Shown here piece by piece: positions 1 to 8,988 of a DNA stretch of 64,000 nt. The notes under the pieces were generated by a model. It was not told the origin of the DNA and ran no database searches. It worked only from the letters and a program-made list of their open reading frames with translations. The stretch spans positions 620,001 to 684,000 of the forward strand of contig NZ_JABEQQ010000001.1 in NCBI RefSeq assembly GCF_013184075.1, read 5' to 3'. This DNA comes from Lentilactobacillus kribbianus. Lineage in GTDB: Bacteria > Bacillota > Bacilli > Lactobacillales > Lactobacillaceae. The translations under genes were made by a program, and so were the position numbers. Position 1 is the first letter of the stretch, and every line of letters begins with the position of its first letter.

Positions 1-201
1 TGTTTGTTGTTGGCTAAAAGTCTATACGCTAATTTAGGAACCGCCGGATTCTGGTTGTTAGTTAGTGGTGGAGTAACCTTTACCACTGGTGCTTTAATTT
101 ATAGTTTACCGAAATCACCGGAACTGCTTCATTTGATTTGGCACTTCTTCGTAATGGGCGGGACCACTTTGATGTTTCTATCGATCTATTTAAACGTCTA
201 A
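1..201 (+). CDS. Hemolysin III / PAQR-family membrane protein, C-terminal fragment
   Basis: This is the 3' end of a gene that begins left of the window; the frame is open from base 1 to a TAA at 199-201. The 66 visible residues hold about two hydrophobic segments and a late histidine in LIWHFFVMGG. This resembles the last transmembrane segments of the hemolysin III/YqfA (TIGR01065, PAQR-like) family, where a conserved His lies near the C-terminus. Family members are about 210-220 residues, so roughly two thirds are missing. The family is an integral membrane protein group of uncertain biochemical role, possibly metal-dependent hydrolases. A bidirectional terminator follows. The family call rests on the C-terminal pattern only. 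Confidence 0.6.
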   Translation, partial: CLLLAKSLYANLGTAGFWLLVSGGVTFTTGALIYSLPKSPELLHLIWHFFVMGGTTLMFLSIYLNV

Positions 202-248
202 TAAAAATTGTGAGTTAACCATATTAAAACAATTATCAAACTAAAATA

Positions 249-296
249 AAAACTGGAATTTGGCCGTGGTTAGGACAAGATTCCAGTTTTTATTTT
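249..296. terminator. Bidirectional rho-independent terminator
   Basis: An 11-bp perfect stem (249-259 with 280-290, AAAACTGGAAT arms) is flanked by A-rich and T-rich runs on both sides, so it can end the rightward hemolysin III transcript and the leftward metal ATPase transcript. Confidence 0.85.
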
Positions 297-305
297 GTTA
301 AATAT

Positions 306-2111
306 TTAAGTTGTCGGAGTGATTTCTCGTGTAGCTCGTAAGGCATACAAGATAGTGACGGTATCCACTACTTCTTGTAATAGCGCGCCGATGATGGTGG
401 GAATGACGCCGGTGGCTGCAATTAACATTAAAATAATACAGATAGCAATCCCAATCAAAACTGCTTCTCGCGCAATTCGCATTGTATCTTTGGCGATAGT
501 AATCGCGGTTGGCACTAATTGAAGATTATCGCGCATAATCACGACGTCAGCGGATTCACTGGCAGCTGTAGCACCATATGCTCCCATGGCAAAGCCAACG
601 TTGGCAGTGGCTAAGGAAGGGGCATCATTTACTCCATCACCAACCATGCCGACAGGTAATAAATCTTGGGGCACGGTCTTTAATACCTCGATTTTTTGTG
701 CTGGTAATTGAGAGGCAAACACCTCGTCAATACCCACTTCAGCGGCAATTTTATTGGCAATTACAGGACGATCGCCAGAAATTAACATTAATTTGTGAAT
801 CCCTAGTTGGTGCAATTCTTGCATTACTGCCGGGGCTTCTTCTCTAAGTTGATCGACTAAAGTAATATAGCCACTATATTGACCATCAATAGCAATATGG
901 ATGCAGGTTTGATCAACTTTAATAGCATCAGGACTAACAAAGGCGGCTTTTCCCACGCGAACAACATGGCCGTTCACATCAGCCTGGACTCCTTGACCAG
1001 TTTTTTCTTCAATATTAGTGGCAGCTGGTAACTTAGCCGGAGCGGCGTTGACGATAGAACGGGCCAAAATATGACCAGAATGTTGCTCTACAGCCGCAGC
1101 AATAGTGAGTAGCTCGGTAGCGGACAAATTATTAACTGGTTTAATTTCGTCAATGGATAACTGACCCTTAGTAATAGTTCCAGTTTTATCAAAACCTAGT
1201 GATTTTAATTGAGCGGTTTTTTCAACGGTGTTCCCGTTTTTAATTACAATTCCGTGACGACTAGCTCGTCCCATCCCAGATACTAGGGCAATTGGCGCCG
1301 CTAAAATAAGCGGACAAGGAGAAGCGACCACTAAGACTTGAGCAAAGCGGACGGGGTCTTTGGAATACCACCATGCAATTCCAGCAATAATATAAGCGAC
1401 TGAGGTGAAGGGAACGGCATAACGGTCGGCCATGCGGACAAAGCGGGCCGGTTGCTCGTTAGCTGCCTTTACTAAACGAATAATGCTTTGATACTGACTG
1501 TCAGCGGCAGTTTTTTGAGCGACTAAGGTGATCGCATTATCACCATTTAAAGCACCGGACATCACTTGATCGCCCATTTGTTTTTCTACTGGGTTGGCTT
1601 CCCCGGTTAGTGATGACTCATCTAAAACGGTGTGTCCCGCGATGATTTTACTATCAACTGGGATGATTTCGCCGGGCTTAACCAATAAGCGATCACCGAT
1701 TTGGACTTGTTCCACGGCAACATCAACGGGTTGATCTGCTGCGGTTAGTTTGTGGGCGGTTTGCGGTGAATTAGCTAATAATTGTTTTACTTCAGCGCTA
1801 GCGCGATTGGCAGCATAATCTTCAAGGGCTTCCCCACCGGTCAGCATTAATAAAACAATTAAAGCGGCCCAATATTCACCAACCGCCAAGGTCGCAATCA
1901 CGGCGGTAATAGCTAGTAAGTCGACCCCAAATTGACCATTACGGAGCGTTTTGATCATGTCTACAAACATAATCAACGCCAAAATCGATCCCAAGATAGT
2001 CACTAGAATTTGCGCCCAGAGATTTTGGTGTAGGCCAAACGCTAAAATACAAGCAGCGATTCCGGTTCCTAATACCCACCAAAGGGGTTGGTAATTTTTC
2101 AAATTGGACAT
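306..2111 (-). CDS. P1B-type heavy-metal-transporting ATPase (SPC motif)
   Basis: This integral membrane ATPase probably exports a transition metal. Visible P-type landmarks are TGE at residues 169-171 (actuator domain), the intramembrane SPC at 264-266, phosphorylation site DKTGT at 309-313 and GDGVNDAPS in the hinge. There is no N-terminal HMA domain, and at 601 residues it is short for the family. SPC is the TM4 motif of P1B-4 (Co/Fe-type) ATPases, but the usual HEGGT of TM6 is replaced here by a stretch reading QEVVDTVTILYALR, so the metal cannot be assigned. The start is an ATG preceded by AAGGAGG. It lies 73 bp downstream of the tetR gene on the same strand; a possible own promoter (TTAGAC-18 bp-TACACT) lies in that gap, so it may be partly co-transcribed with the ABC operon. 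Confidence 0.85.
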   Translation of the reverse strand: MSNLKNYQPLWWVLGTGIAACILAFGLHQNLWAQILVTILGSILALIMFVDMIKTLRNGQFGVDLLAITAVIATLAVGEYWAALIVLLMLTGGEALEDYAANRASAEVKQLLANSPQTAHKLTAADQPVDVAVEQVQIGDRLLVKPGEIIPVDSKIIAGHTVLDESSLTGEANPVEKQMGDQVMSGALNGDNAITLVAQKTAADSQYQSIIRLVKAANEQPARFVRMADRYAVPFTSVAYIIAGIAWWYSKDPVRFAQVLVVASPCPLILAAPIALVSGMGRASRHGIVIKNGNTVEKTAQLKSLGFDKTGTITKGQLSIDEIKPVNNLSATELLTIAAAVEQHSGHILARSIVNAAPAKLPAATNIEEKTGQGVQADVNGHVVRVGKAAFVSPDAIKVDQTCIHIAIDGQYSGYITLVDQLREEAPAVMQELHQLGIHKLMLISGDRPVIANKIAAEVGIDEVFASQLPAQKIEVLKTVPQDLLPVGMVGDGVNDAPSLATANVGFAMGAYGATAASESADVVIMRDNLQLVPTAITIAKDTMRIAREAVLIGIAICIILMLIAATGVIPTIIGALLQEVVDTVTILYALRATREITPTT

Positions 2112-2184
2112 AATGACAGCCTCCTTAATCGTGGTTATTACCTTGAGTGTACCAATTGCCCTGAATTAAGTCTAATTTGAACGG

Positions 2185-2829
2185 TTATGACGGGGTTAGT
2201 CCGCGATTTAAAAACTCAATTAATTGTGCGGCTACTACCTTATTATTTCGTGGTTGATTTAACAAAATGGTAGGCACCAAACTGCCAATTAATGTTGATA
2301 GCATGTAACTAAAAATACGGTCATTATCCCAAGCAATTAATTGGTGTTGTTCTTTTAGCTGGTCAAACTGTTGGTATAACGTTGGCAGCACCTCGCGTTT
2401 AACGTTAGTCATAATGGTTAACACCAGTTCTTGTTGATTTAAAGCTTCTCGGATAATAACGCGCAGTTCTTGTTGATTAGCTTGAGCAAAGTCGAAGCGA
2501 TCCAACGTAATGGTTTGCAGCAAATCCGTTAAGTTAGTAAACTCGGTGTTAATTAACACTTGGCGAAATTCTTGCGCCACTTGTGGAATAATCGCAATGA
2601 TGGGATGCAAAACGGCGGTAAACAATTGTTCTTTGGTTTTAAACCGCTTATAAACAGTTCCTTCACTGACGTTAGCTAATTGAGCAATTTGTTTAGTGCT
2701 AGTGTTATCAACTCCTTGAGCTGCAAAAAGCTCGAGTGCTGCTTTTAATACTTGTTTTTGTTTAGTGGGTAGTTCTGAATTATTTTGGAGATTACTTTGA
2801 AAGAGATCTTTTATGGGCGTGGTGTGCAT
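2185..2829 (-). CDS. TetR/AcrR-family transcriptional repressor
   Basis: A 214-residue regulator with an N-terminal TetR helix-turn-helix (about residues 25-70; the recognition part reads NVSEGTVYKRFKTKEQLF) and a C-terminal ligand-binding helical domain. It is the third gene of a leftward operon after an ABC ATPase and permease, 22 bp behind the permease. Regulators in this position usually repress their own efflux operon. Two identical palindromes, GTGAGT-N4-ACTCAC, flank the operon promoter at 4767-4829 and are its likely operators. The start ATG has an AAAGGAAG ribosome site. The effector is unknown. Confidence 0.88.
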   Translation of the reverse strand: MHTTPIKDLFQSNLQNNSELPTKQKQVLKAALELFAAQGVDNTSTKQIAQLANVSEGTVYKRFKTKEQLFTAVLHPIIAIIPQVAQEFRQVLINTEFTNLTDLLQTITLDRFDFAQANQQELRVIIREALNQQELVLTIMTNVKREVLPTLYQQFDQLKEQHQLIAWDNDRIFSYMLSTLIGSLVPTILLNQPRNNKVVAAQLIEFLNRGLTPS

Positions 2830-2851
2830 TTAGTTCTTCCTTTCTTGATAG

Positions 2852-4024
2852 CTATACTTTGCGGTATTTACGCATACTAAAAATATTGATGATTACAAAG
2901 AAAATTAAAATGCCAATTAACACGGTCACCGGTTGCCAAATATCACCTAAGGTGGCTTGCCGTTGAATGACATCGGTTAAGGCACTAGCACCGTAATAAA
3001 GGGGCATGAAATGGGCCACTACCTGTAACCAATGATCCATACTGGCAACGGGAACAATCCCAGAGAAAAAGACCTGAGGGATGACAAGTAGGGGAATGAA
3101 CTGCATCATTTGAAATTCCGACGCAGCAAAGGATGAAATAAATAATCCCATCGCTAACGCGACTAAGGCAATCAAAATGCAGATGGCCAGCACCAACCAG
3201 AGACTACCTAATATTTGCACTTGAAGAGCCCAAACACAAAATAAAACGACAATGATGGTTTGCAAAATAGCAAACAAACCATATCCTCCTAAATAACCGT
3301 AAATGATTTCACTCCGGTAAATGGGGGTAGCTAATAAGCGCGAGAGCGTGCCAGAATTTCTTTCACCCAACAAAGAAATTCCAGAAATCATGAAAACAAA
3401 GAAGAAGACCACGAAACCAACAAAAATAGGAAGCATCGTTACGAAGAAAGAAGCGTCGCCATTGGCATATAGATATTTAGACTTAACCGTATAATTACTA
3501 GGTTTCTGTTTCTGGGGGTTAGTTTTCACTTTGTGTGCACTGGAGTTTGCGGTAGTTTGTGGTAATTGTGCGCTTAGCGTTTTAAGTTGCTGCTGAGCTT
3601 GTTTTAGTGCGACTGTTTGCTTGTGGGTGACACTGACCAGTTGCTGGATTTTTAGCTTGACCGTCCCAGTTTGAATACTTTGTTTTAAGATTCCGGCTTG
3701 GGTTTGATCAGCATTTTCATAGGTCATAATTAACTGATTGCCTTTAGTAGTTAGGTAACCAGCATAGTGATTTTGACGAATAATTTGAGTAGCAGATTGG
3801 TTATTTTTAATTTGATGAATTTTCACCTTTTTATTATCAATGGCTTTAACCACCTCACTAGAAACGTTGTGAACGGCTAAATCAGCAGTAGAATCCGAGC
3901 CGGATTGAAAGAGAAAGTACATCAAACCTAACATTAATAGTGGTGCGATAAACATCATCGCTAATGTTCTTTTGTCACGAATCATTTCTTTAATAATACG
4001 TTCAAATACAGCTAAAATTCTCAT
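2852..4024 (-). CDS. ABC-2 type transporter permease (drug/lipid efflux)
   Basis: A 390-residue membrane protein of the ABC-2 permease family. It has one N-terminal membrane segment (about residues 20-40), then a long extracellular Q/T-rich, partly coiled region to about residue 190, then five further hydrophobic segments; the last part carries the FFSGIVPVASMDHW-like region typical of the family. It should form the membrane part of an exporter with the ATPase encoded just upstream. Its ATG overlaps the upstream ATPase stop in an ATGA arrangement (4021-4024), the hallmark of translational coupling. Because the ATPase frame is cut by an amber codon, the transporter may lack its motor unless the stop is read through or another ATPase substitutes. 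Confidence 0.88.
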   Translation of the reverse strand: MRILAVFERIIKEMIRDKRTLAMMFIAPLLMLGLMYFLFQSGSDSTADLAVHNVSSEVVKAIDNKKVKIHQIKNNQSATQIIRQNHYAGYLTTKGNQLIMTYENADQTQAGILKQSIQTGTVKLKIQQLVSVTHKQTVALKQAQQQLKTLSAQLPQTTANSSAHKVKTNPQKQKPSNYTVKSKYLYANGDASFFVTMLPIFVGFVVFFFVFMISGISLLGERNSGTLSRLLATPIYRSEIIYGYLGGYGLFAILQTIIVVLFCVWALQVQILGSLWLVLAICILIALVALAMGLFISSFAASEFQMMQFIPLLVIPQVFFSGIVPVASMDHWLQVVAHFMPLYYGASALTDVIQRQATLGDIWQPVTVLIGILIFFVIINIFSMRKYRKV

Positions 4025-4740
4025 TGGGCTTGCCCCGCTTTCACAAAAACATCTTCTAAACTATCAGTGTGGTATTTAGCCAATAATTCAGTAGGGGTTC
4101 CGGATGTCGTGAACTGACCATCGCGAATCATGGCTAGATAATCACACTAGGCGGCATCTTCCATCACGTGAGTAGTAATAATGATGGCTTTACCGTTAGC
4201 CTTAAGTCGGTTAAGTTCCTGCCAAATTTGTTGGCGCAATTCTGGATCAATTCCAACGGTAGGTTCATCTAAAATAAGTAAATCAGGGTCAGCGAGTAAA
4301 GTTAGTGCTAGAGACAAGCGGCGTTGCATTCCACCAGAATAGTTGCTAACTGGACGATCCAAAAATTCTAACAGATTAACGGTTCCCGCTGCGTATTCAA
4401 TGCGAGCTGGAATTTCTTTAGTGGCAATTTTAAATAATTTGGCAAAAAAGGTTAAATTTTCTCGCCCAGTTAGTAATTCATAAAGGGCATCGCTTTGGGC
4501 CATAAAGCCAATGTGGGCTAAATTTTGCCGATTAGGCATAGACTTACCTAAAACGGTGACGGTACCACTATCGGGAGCGTCCATGCCCATAATAATTTTT
4601 ACTAACGTGGTTTTGCCAGCGCCAGAAGGCCCAATTAGTCCCACGATTTTGCCTGGTTGAACCTGTAAATTAATGTTATTTAGGACAATTTGGTTACCAA
4701 AACTTTTGTTGATATTGACTGCATCTACTGCTAATACCAT
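4021..4740 (-). pseudogene. ABC transporter ATPase interrupted by an in-frame amber codon
   Basis: The frame opens with ATG at 4740 behind AAAGGAGG and encodes a typical ABC-2 ATPase: Walker A GPSGAGKTT, signature YSGGMQRRL, Walker B LLILDEP and the switch His in ITTHVMEDAA. Codon 198 is TAG (plus-strand bases 4147-4149). After it the same frame continues with CDYLAMIRDGQF and some 41 codons down to TGA at 4021-4023, which overlaps the permease ATG. Family members are about 235-245 residues; the restored product would be 239. A single base change of a sense codon such as CAG, AAG or GAG would explain it. The truncated 197-residue product keeps the catalytic core but loses the C-terminal helix region. 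It could be a recent mutation, a read-through site or a sequencing error. Confidence 0.85.
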
Positions 4741-4766
4741 CGAATTTTCCTCCTTTTCAGCAATCG

Positions 4767-4829
4767 AGTGAGTGCTGACTCACTTAATTGAGTTCAGTAT
4801 AATAATTATCCGGGTGAGTGTCAACTCAC
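4767..4829 (-). promoter_or_regulatory. Operon promoter overlapped by twin TetR-type operators
   Basis: Read leftward, a textbook promoter is present: -35 TTGACA (4819-4824), 17-bp spacer, -10 TATACT (4796-4801). Two copies of the palindrome GTGAGT-N4-ACTCAC lie at 4814-4829 (spanning the -35) and 4768-4783 (just past the predicted start; its arms extend to 7 bp, 4767-4784). Their centres are 46 bp apart. This arrangement fits autorepression by the operon's own TetR protein. Confidence 0.8.
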
Positions 4830-4882
4830 TTATTGGAACCGCTTTACAAAATGCCCTAGTTACTTTAATCATTAAGAATAAG

Positions 4883-4897
4883 TTTGGTAATCCTAAA
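4883..4897 (+). promoter_or_regulatory. Possible MntR-like operator upstream of mntH
   Basis: An imperfect palindrome TTTGG-TAAT-CCTAAA sits about 70 bp before the mntH start, next to a weak -10-like TATGAT at 4922. Mn-responsive repressors of the DtxR/MntR family bind similar A/T-flanked palindromes. The match is by eye only and the exact consensus in this genus is not known to me. Confidence 0.25.
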
Positions 4898-4964
4898 AAT
4901 TTCGTTTACTTTTGTTTAAATTATGATAGCATTATTAATGAAAATGCAGAGGAGGCGGAATTTG

Positions 4965-6548
4965 ATGGCAAATAAGAAGCCGGAGAAGCAAAAGAAGGAA
5001 AAACTTATCCATTATGCTAATGGTCCTTCGCTAGAAGAAATTAACGGAACCGTGGAAGTTCCTAAAGGAAAAGGATTTTGGCGTACGTTACTAGCGTATT
5101 CTGGCCCAGGAGCCTTAGTAGCAGTGGGATATATGGATCCAGGTAACTGGTCAACGTCAATTACCGGTGGGCAAAACTTCGGTTACCTACTTATGTCTGT
5201 TATCTTGATGTCGAGTTTAATTGCAATGTTGTTACAATACATGGCGGCTAAACTGGGCATTGTGACACAGATGGATTTGGCGCAGATGATTCGCGCAAGA
5301 ACCAGTAAAACACTGGGATATGTTTTATGGATTATGACGGAATTAGCTATCATGGCGACTGATATTGCTGAAGTTATCGGGGCGGCGATTGCTTTGTACC
5401 TATTATTTGGTATTCCGTTATTATTGGCGGTTTTAATTACCGTGTTTGATGTAATGCTTTTGCTATTATTAACTAAAGTTGGTTTTAGAAAAATTGAAGC
5501 CATTGTGGTTTGTTTGATTTTTGTTATTTTAATCGTTTTCGTTTATCAAGTAGCTTTATCTAATCCGGACATGGCTGGTGTGATGAAAGGATTAATTCCT
5601 ACTACTGATACTTTTGCCGATAGTCCAGAAGTGGGCGGCCAGACACCATTAACGGGAGCACTGGGAATTATCGGAGCCACCGTTATGCCGCATAATTTGT
5701 ACCTGCATTCAGCAATCTCTCAAACCCGTAAAGTGGATCATAGGGATGAAGAAGATGTGGCTAGAACCGTTCGTTTTACCACTTGGGATTCAAATATTCA
5801 GCTATCACTAGCCTTTGTAGTTAATTCACTACTATTAATTGTGGGGGTAGCGGTCTTTAAGAGTGGGGCAGTAAAAGATCCATCCTTCTTTGGTTTGTAT
5901 GAAGCTTTATCTGATCCATCAACGTTAAGCAATGGACTACTGAAAACAGTGGCTCGTTCAGGAGTATTATCAACGTTATTTGCGGTTGCATTATTAGCTT
6001 CCGGACAAAATTCCACGATTACGGGAACTTTAACCGGTCAAGTTATTATGGAAGGCTTTATTCATATGCGCATGCCAATTTGGCTCCGGCGCTTAGTTAC
6101 TCGGTTGATTTCAGTGGTACCGGTAGTTATTTGTGTGGTAATGACAGCACACAAGTCGGTCATTCAACAACATGAGGCTTTAAATACTTTAATGAATAAC
6201 TCGCAAGTATTTCTAGCTTTCGCGTTACCGTTTTCAATGTTACCATTATTAATGTTTACAGACAGTAAATACGAAATGCACGATCGATTTAAGAATTCTA
6301 CCATTATTAAGTTACTCGGTTGGATTTCGGTCATTGGTTTAACTTATCTGAACTTGATTGGTTTACCAGGACAGTTCGAGGCATTTTTCGGTGATCAAGC
6401 AACCAAGTCAGAATTAGCATTAGCTGACACAATGGCTTACATTGGGGTGGTTTTGGTATTAGCACTATTAGCTTGGGTAGTTTATGATTTACATCGTAGT
6501 AACAAGCAGTTTGCGGCTAAACAACAAGCCCAAACCAATGAAAAATAA
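4965..6548 (+). CDS. mntH: Nramp-family Mn2+/H+ symporter MntH
   Basis: A proton-coupled divalent metal (mainly Mn2+) importer of the cytoplasmic membrane. The 527-residue protein has about eleven hydrophobic segments and both Nramp hallmarks: YMDPGNW in TM1 and the metal-binding region [11 protein letters not shown] in TM6. Lactobacilli accumulate Mn2+ as an antioxidant, so this is a core function. An upstream in-frame ATG exists at 4923, but AGAGGAGG at 4948-4955 sits 9 nt before the ATG at 4965, which I take as the start; the protein then begins [10 protein letters not shown] universal stress protein gene follows 32 bp downstream, a common lactobacillus pairing. Confidence 0.93.
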   Translation: MANKKPEKQKKEKLIHYANGPSLEEINGTVEVPKGKGFWRTLLAYSGPGALVAVGYMDPGNWSTSITGGQNFGYLLMSVILMSSLIAMLLQYMAAKLGIVTQMDLAQMIRARTSKTLGYVLWIMTELAIMATDIAEVIGAAIALYLLFGIPLLLAVLITVFDVMLLLLLTKVGFRKIEAIVVCLIFVILIVFVYQVALSNPDMAGVMKGLIPTTDTFADSPEVGGQTPLTGALGIIGATVMPHNLYLHSAISQTRKVDHRDEEDVARTVRFTTWDSNIQLSLAFVVNSLLLIVGVAVFKSGAVKDPSFFGLYEALSDPSTLSNGLLKTVARSGVLSTLFAVALLASGQNSTITGTLTGQVIMEGFIHMRMPIWLRRLVTRLISVVPVVICVVMTAHKSVIQQHEALNTLMNNSQVFLAFALPFSMLPLLMFTDSKYEMHDRFKNSTIIKLLGWISVIGLTYLNLIGLPGQFEAFFGDQATKSELALADTMAYIGVVLVLALLAWVVYDLHRSNKQFAAKQQAQTNEK

Positions 6549-6580
6549 AAAGGATCCATTGGAGAGGAGTCGAGTTATTC

Positions 6581-7027
6581 ATGAAGCAAGAATATAACAA
6601 TCAAAATTTTAAACGGATTTTAGTTGGGGTAGATGATTCAGAGGATGCTCAACTGGCTTTTCGGTACGCAATTCATGAAGCTCGTGAAAATAAGGCCACT
6701 TTGATTATTGCGTCCGTCTTAGAACATGATGAAATGAATATTTATCAAGCTTTGGATAAGGATTATATTCATGGTGAACGCGAAGCTTTAATGAATCACA
6801 TCGAAAAGTACCGTCAATTAGCTTTACGTGCCGGAGTTGAAAAGGTTGATACTATTATTAGTGAAGGTGAAGCTGGTGAAACAATCGTTAAAGAGATTAT
6901 TCCAGCTGTTGATCCAGATCTTTTAATTATTGGTTCTATGTCTAAGCAAGGAATCAAAAAATACTTTGGCTCACAAGCAGCATATATGGCAAAATATTCA
7001 CCAATTTCAGTAATGGTAGTACGTTAA
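6581..7027 (+). CDS. Universal stress protein (UspA family)
   Basis: A 148-residue cytoplasmic protein with the Usp alpha/beta fold pattern: ILVGVDDSEDAQLAF at the N-terminus (the first strand and the conserved Asp of the nucleotide pocket) and the C-terminal glycine-rich loop LLIIGSMSKQGIKKYFGS followed by SPISVMVV. Members bind ATP or AMP and modulate stress survival. It starts with ATG behind GGAGAGGAG and lies in an operon with mntH, with a strong terminator immediately after, suggesting a link to manganese or oxidative stress. Confidence 0.92.
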   Translation: MKQEYNNQNFKRILVGVDDSEDAQLAFRYAIHEARENKATLIIASVLEHDEMNIYQALDKDYIHGEREALMNHIEKYRQLALRAGVEKVDTIISEGEAGETIVKEIIPAVDPDLLIIGSMSKQGIKKYFGSQAAYMAKYSPISVMVVR

Positions 7028-7060
7028 GGGGTCAATATTGGGGTAATTTAACAGAAAATA

Positions 7061-7103
7061 GGGGTAATACCTGGTTTAAAACCAGTGTATTACCCCTTTT
7101 TAT
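7061..7103 (+). terminator. Rho-independent terminator of mntH-usp
   Basis: A long hairpin (GGGGTAATAC and CTGGTT arms around a TAAA loop, paired with AACCAG and GTATTACCCC) is followed by TTTTTAT. Confidence 0.9.
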
Positions 7104-7516
7104 GAAATTGATTAAAAAAATTTTTTATAAAAAATTCAAAGAAAATTCCTTTTTAAAATTTAAAAAGCGACCAATCGCTTGCTATTAATGGATTACAGCC
7201 TATTGGCAATTTTAATACATCGCATCAAAAATCACTTCTTATCAATTATGTATCGCATTCATTATATAAATAAATGAACTATAAATATCATTATTTTTTA
7301 AGTAGTTTAAATTATTAATCACATTTAATTTTAAGCTCTATTAAAAATTAAATATGTAAACGGTTTAATTTTCTTAAATGTATATCATATTCATTATATC
7401 GATATAACTATTTTGGTTGAAAGCGAAATTTTATTATGTTATTCTTGGTTTGTTCAAAGGTTATTCACAAATTAATAACATTTTGAATCCATTTAATTTT
7501 AGGAGGGGTTTATTTT
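7104..7516. other. AT-rich intergenic region and S-layer gene leader
   Basis: About 410 bp of very AT-rich sequence with no credible reading frame. It holds a cre-like match at 7355-7368 (TGTAAACGGTTTAA) and a promoter nearer the S-layer gene. The last 70 bp form a long untranslated leader with a GTTATT/AATAAC inverted repeat and end in AGGAGGGG, a very strong ribosome site. Confidence 0.6.
7417..7445 (+). promoter_or_regulatory. Probable promoter of the S-layer gene
   Basis: TTGAAA at 7417-7422 and TATTCT at 7440-7445 are 17 bp apart. The predicted start leaves a leader of about 65 nt. S-layer genes of lactobacilli commonly have long stable leaders and more than one promoter, so additional upstream starts are possible. 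Confidence 0.5.
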
Positions 7517-8758
7517 ATGAAAGCATCATTGAAAAATTCATTGTTTGTCGGTTTAGCTGCTTTAGGTTTTGTTACACTTGCGGGTGCAACTAATGCTAGT
7601 GCCGCTGCTACCTCAACAGGATTTCATGATTTAACGGGGGTTAAAGCAAACGATCGTAACGTCACATTTACTGGAAAGAACGCAATTTATGACAAGCCAG
7701 GTACTGTAGCTGGTAAGAAACAAGTTGTAGCTTCTACTACTACTTTGAAGAAGCTATCTGCTTCACAAAATAGTAAAGAAAACTTCCGGGCATATGGTTA
7801 CACTACCACTGATCGTGGTTCAGTTTACTACAAGGTTGTTAGCTATGATGGTCAATATCGTGGTTACATCTACGGTGGTAAAAAGGTAAATAGTTTTGGC
7901 GGTGGTGTTGCACAATTCGCTACTTCTAAAGACGCTTCAGTTAACTCAACTGAAAAGAACAAGACCTTTGTATTTGCTCACCCTGGTGACACCAACGATG
8001 GTAACTCAGTTACATACGCTGCACCTGCATATACTCAATACAAAATTGGTCGTAAAGTAATGGATACCACTGATTACAAGAACGACAAATTAACAATTAC
8101 TAAAGCCGCTACTCGTACTCGTGAAGGAGACCGTTGGGTATACGTAACTGACTCAACTCATCCAGAAGTAAGTGGTTGGATTAAATCAACTGGTGTTAAG
8201 GAATACAAGTCAAACGGTGTAAACCAAACTACTGCCAGCCGTGTATTTAATTACAGTAACTATGATGTAGCTGGTCAAAAGACTACAAGCACCATTTCTA
8301 ACCTTAGTGGCTTACGTCTATTGTTTAACTCTAACGTAAACTTCACTAACGCTATTAACACATTTAACCGTGATACTGCCGTTAAGGGTAACAAGTCTGA
8401 CATTCTTTCGGAAGATACTTTAGTATCAACTCTTAAGAAGGATGGTTTGACTACTGTTTACATGAAGATTACACCAACTATCATTGGTAGAATTCCTGGT
8501 GGTATCTTAGATAACATGGACACTACTGGTCTATTTATGAAGTTCAATCTTGATAAAGATGCACTTCCAAGCAATGTTCACTACGGTGATAATATCCGTC
8601 TTTCATACACTGTTGAACCACAAAACTTGTATGTCAAGGCACCTAACCAAACTGTCATCGAAGACAACACTAAGAATGAAGATGGTTACTATGCTATTCC
8701 AATGAACAATGACGTAATCCGTAGCATTGTAAGCACTATCGCAACAATGGAATTCTAG
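7517..8758 (+). CDS. S-layer protein, Lactobacillus brevis SlpA-type
   Basis: A 413-residue secreted protein with a Sec signal peptide (MKASLKNSLFVGLAALGF, probable cleavage after ...NASA). The mature N-terminal half closely follows the pattern of L. brevis SlpA as I remember it: NAIYDKPGTV, a stretch with NFRAYGYTTTDRGSVYYKVV, YRGYIYGGK and, in a second related copy, TKAATRTREGDRWVYVT and SGWI. In SlpA this half binds the cell wall and the C-terminal half self-assembles; the C-terminal half here (from about residue 235) is unlike anything I recognise. Codon use is strongly biased toward AAC, GGT and ACT, as expected for a very abundant protein. It has a strong AGGAGGGG ribosome site, its own promoter and its own terminator. 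Confidence 0.8.
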   Translation: MKASLKNSLFVGLAALGFVTLAGATNASAAATSTGFHDLTGVKANDRNVTFTGKNAIYDKPGTVAGKKQVVASTTTLKKLSASQNSKENFRAYGYTTTDRGSVYYKVVSYDGQYRGYIYGGKKVNSFGGGVAQFATSKDASVNSTEKNKTFVFAHPGDTNDGNSVTYAAPAYTQYKIGRKVMDTTDYKNDKLTITKAATRTREGDRWVYVTDSTHPEVSGWIKSTGVKEYKSNGVNQTTASRVFNYSNYDVAGQKTTSTISNLSGLRLLFNSNVNFTNAINTFNRDTAVKGNKSDILSEDTLVSTLKKDGLTTVYMKITPTIIGRIPGGILDNMDTTGLFMKFNLDKDALPSNVHYGDNIRLSYTVEPQNLYVKAPNQTVIEDNTKNEDGYYAIPMNNDVIRSIVSTIATMEF

Positions 8759-8829
8759 GATTAGCATTTTAAACTTGCATTATTCCCCTAAAGAATAACA
8801 TTAACTTCATACGGCAACTTAAGTTAATT

Positions 8830-8868
8830 AAGACCTGATTCCTACTTTTAGCGGGAGTCAGGTCTTTT
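8830..8868 (+). terminator. Rho-independent terminator after the S-layer gene
   Basis: Arms AAGACCTGATTCC and GGGAGTCAGGTCTT (one mismatch) around a short loop, followed by TTTT. Confidence 0.8.
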
Positions 8869-8988
8869 ATTTATAATGATTCAATAATATTTTAGTGTAA
8901 TCTATTTATATCGGGGCTTATCGTTTAATGAACATTCTTATCATAACGAGCATTTATATCTAATCAGCTATTGTCAGGAGGACTAGCT

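Noticed and set aside
306-2111. Assignment of the SPC ATPase as a cobalt/iron P1B-4 pump
   Set aside because: The TM6 HEGGT motif is absent, so the metal cannot be stated.
4772-4975. Rightward open frame before mntH
   Set aside because: It spans the operators and promoter of the leftward operon and has no start signal.
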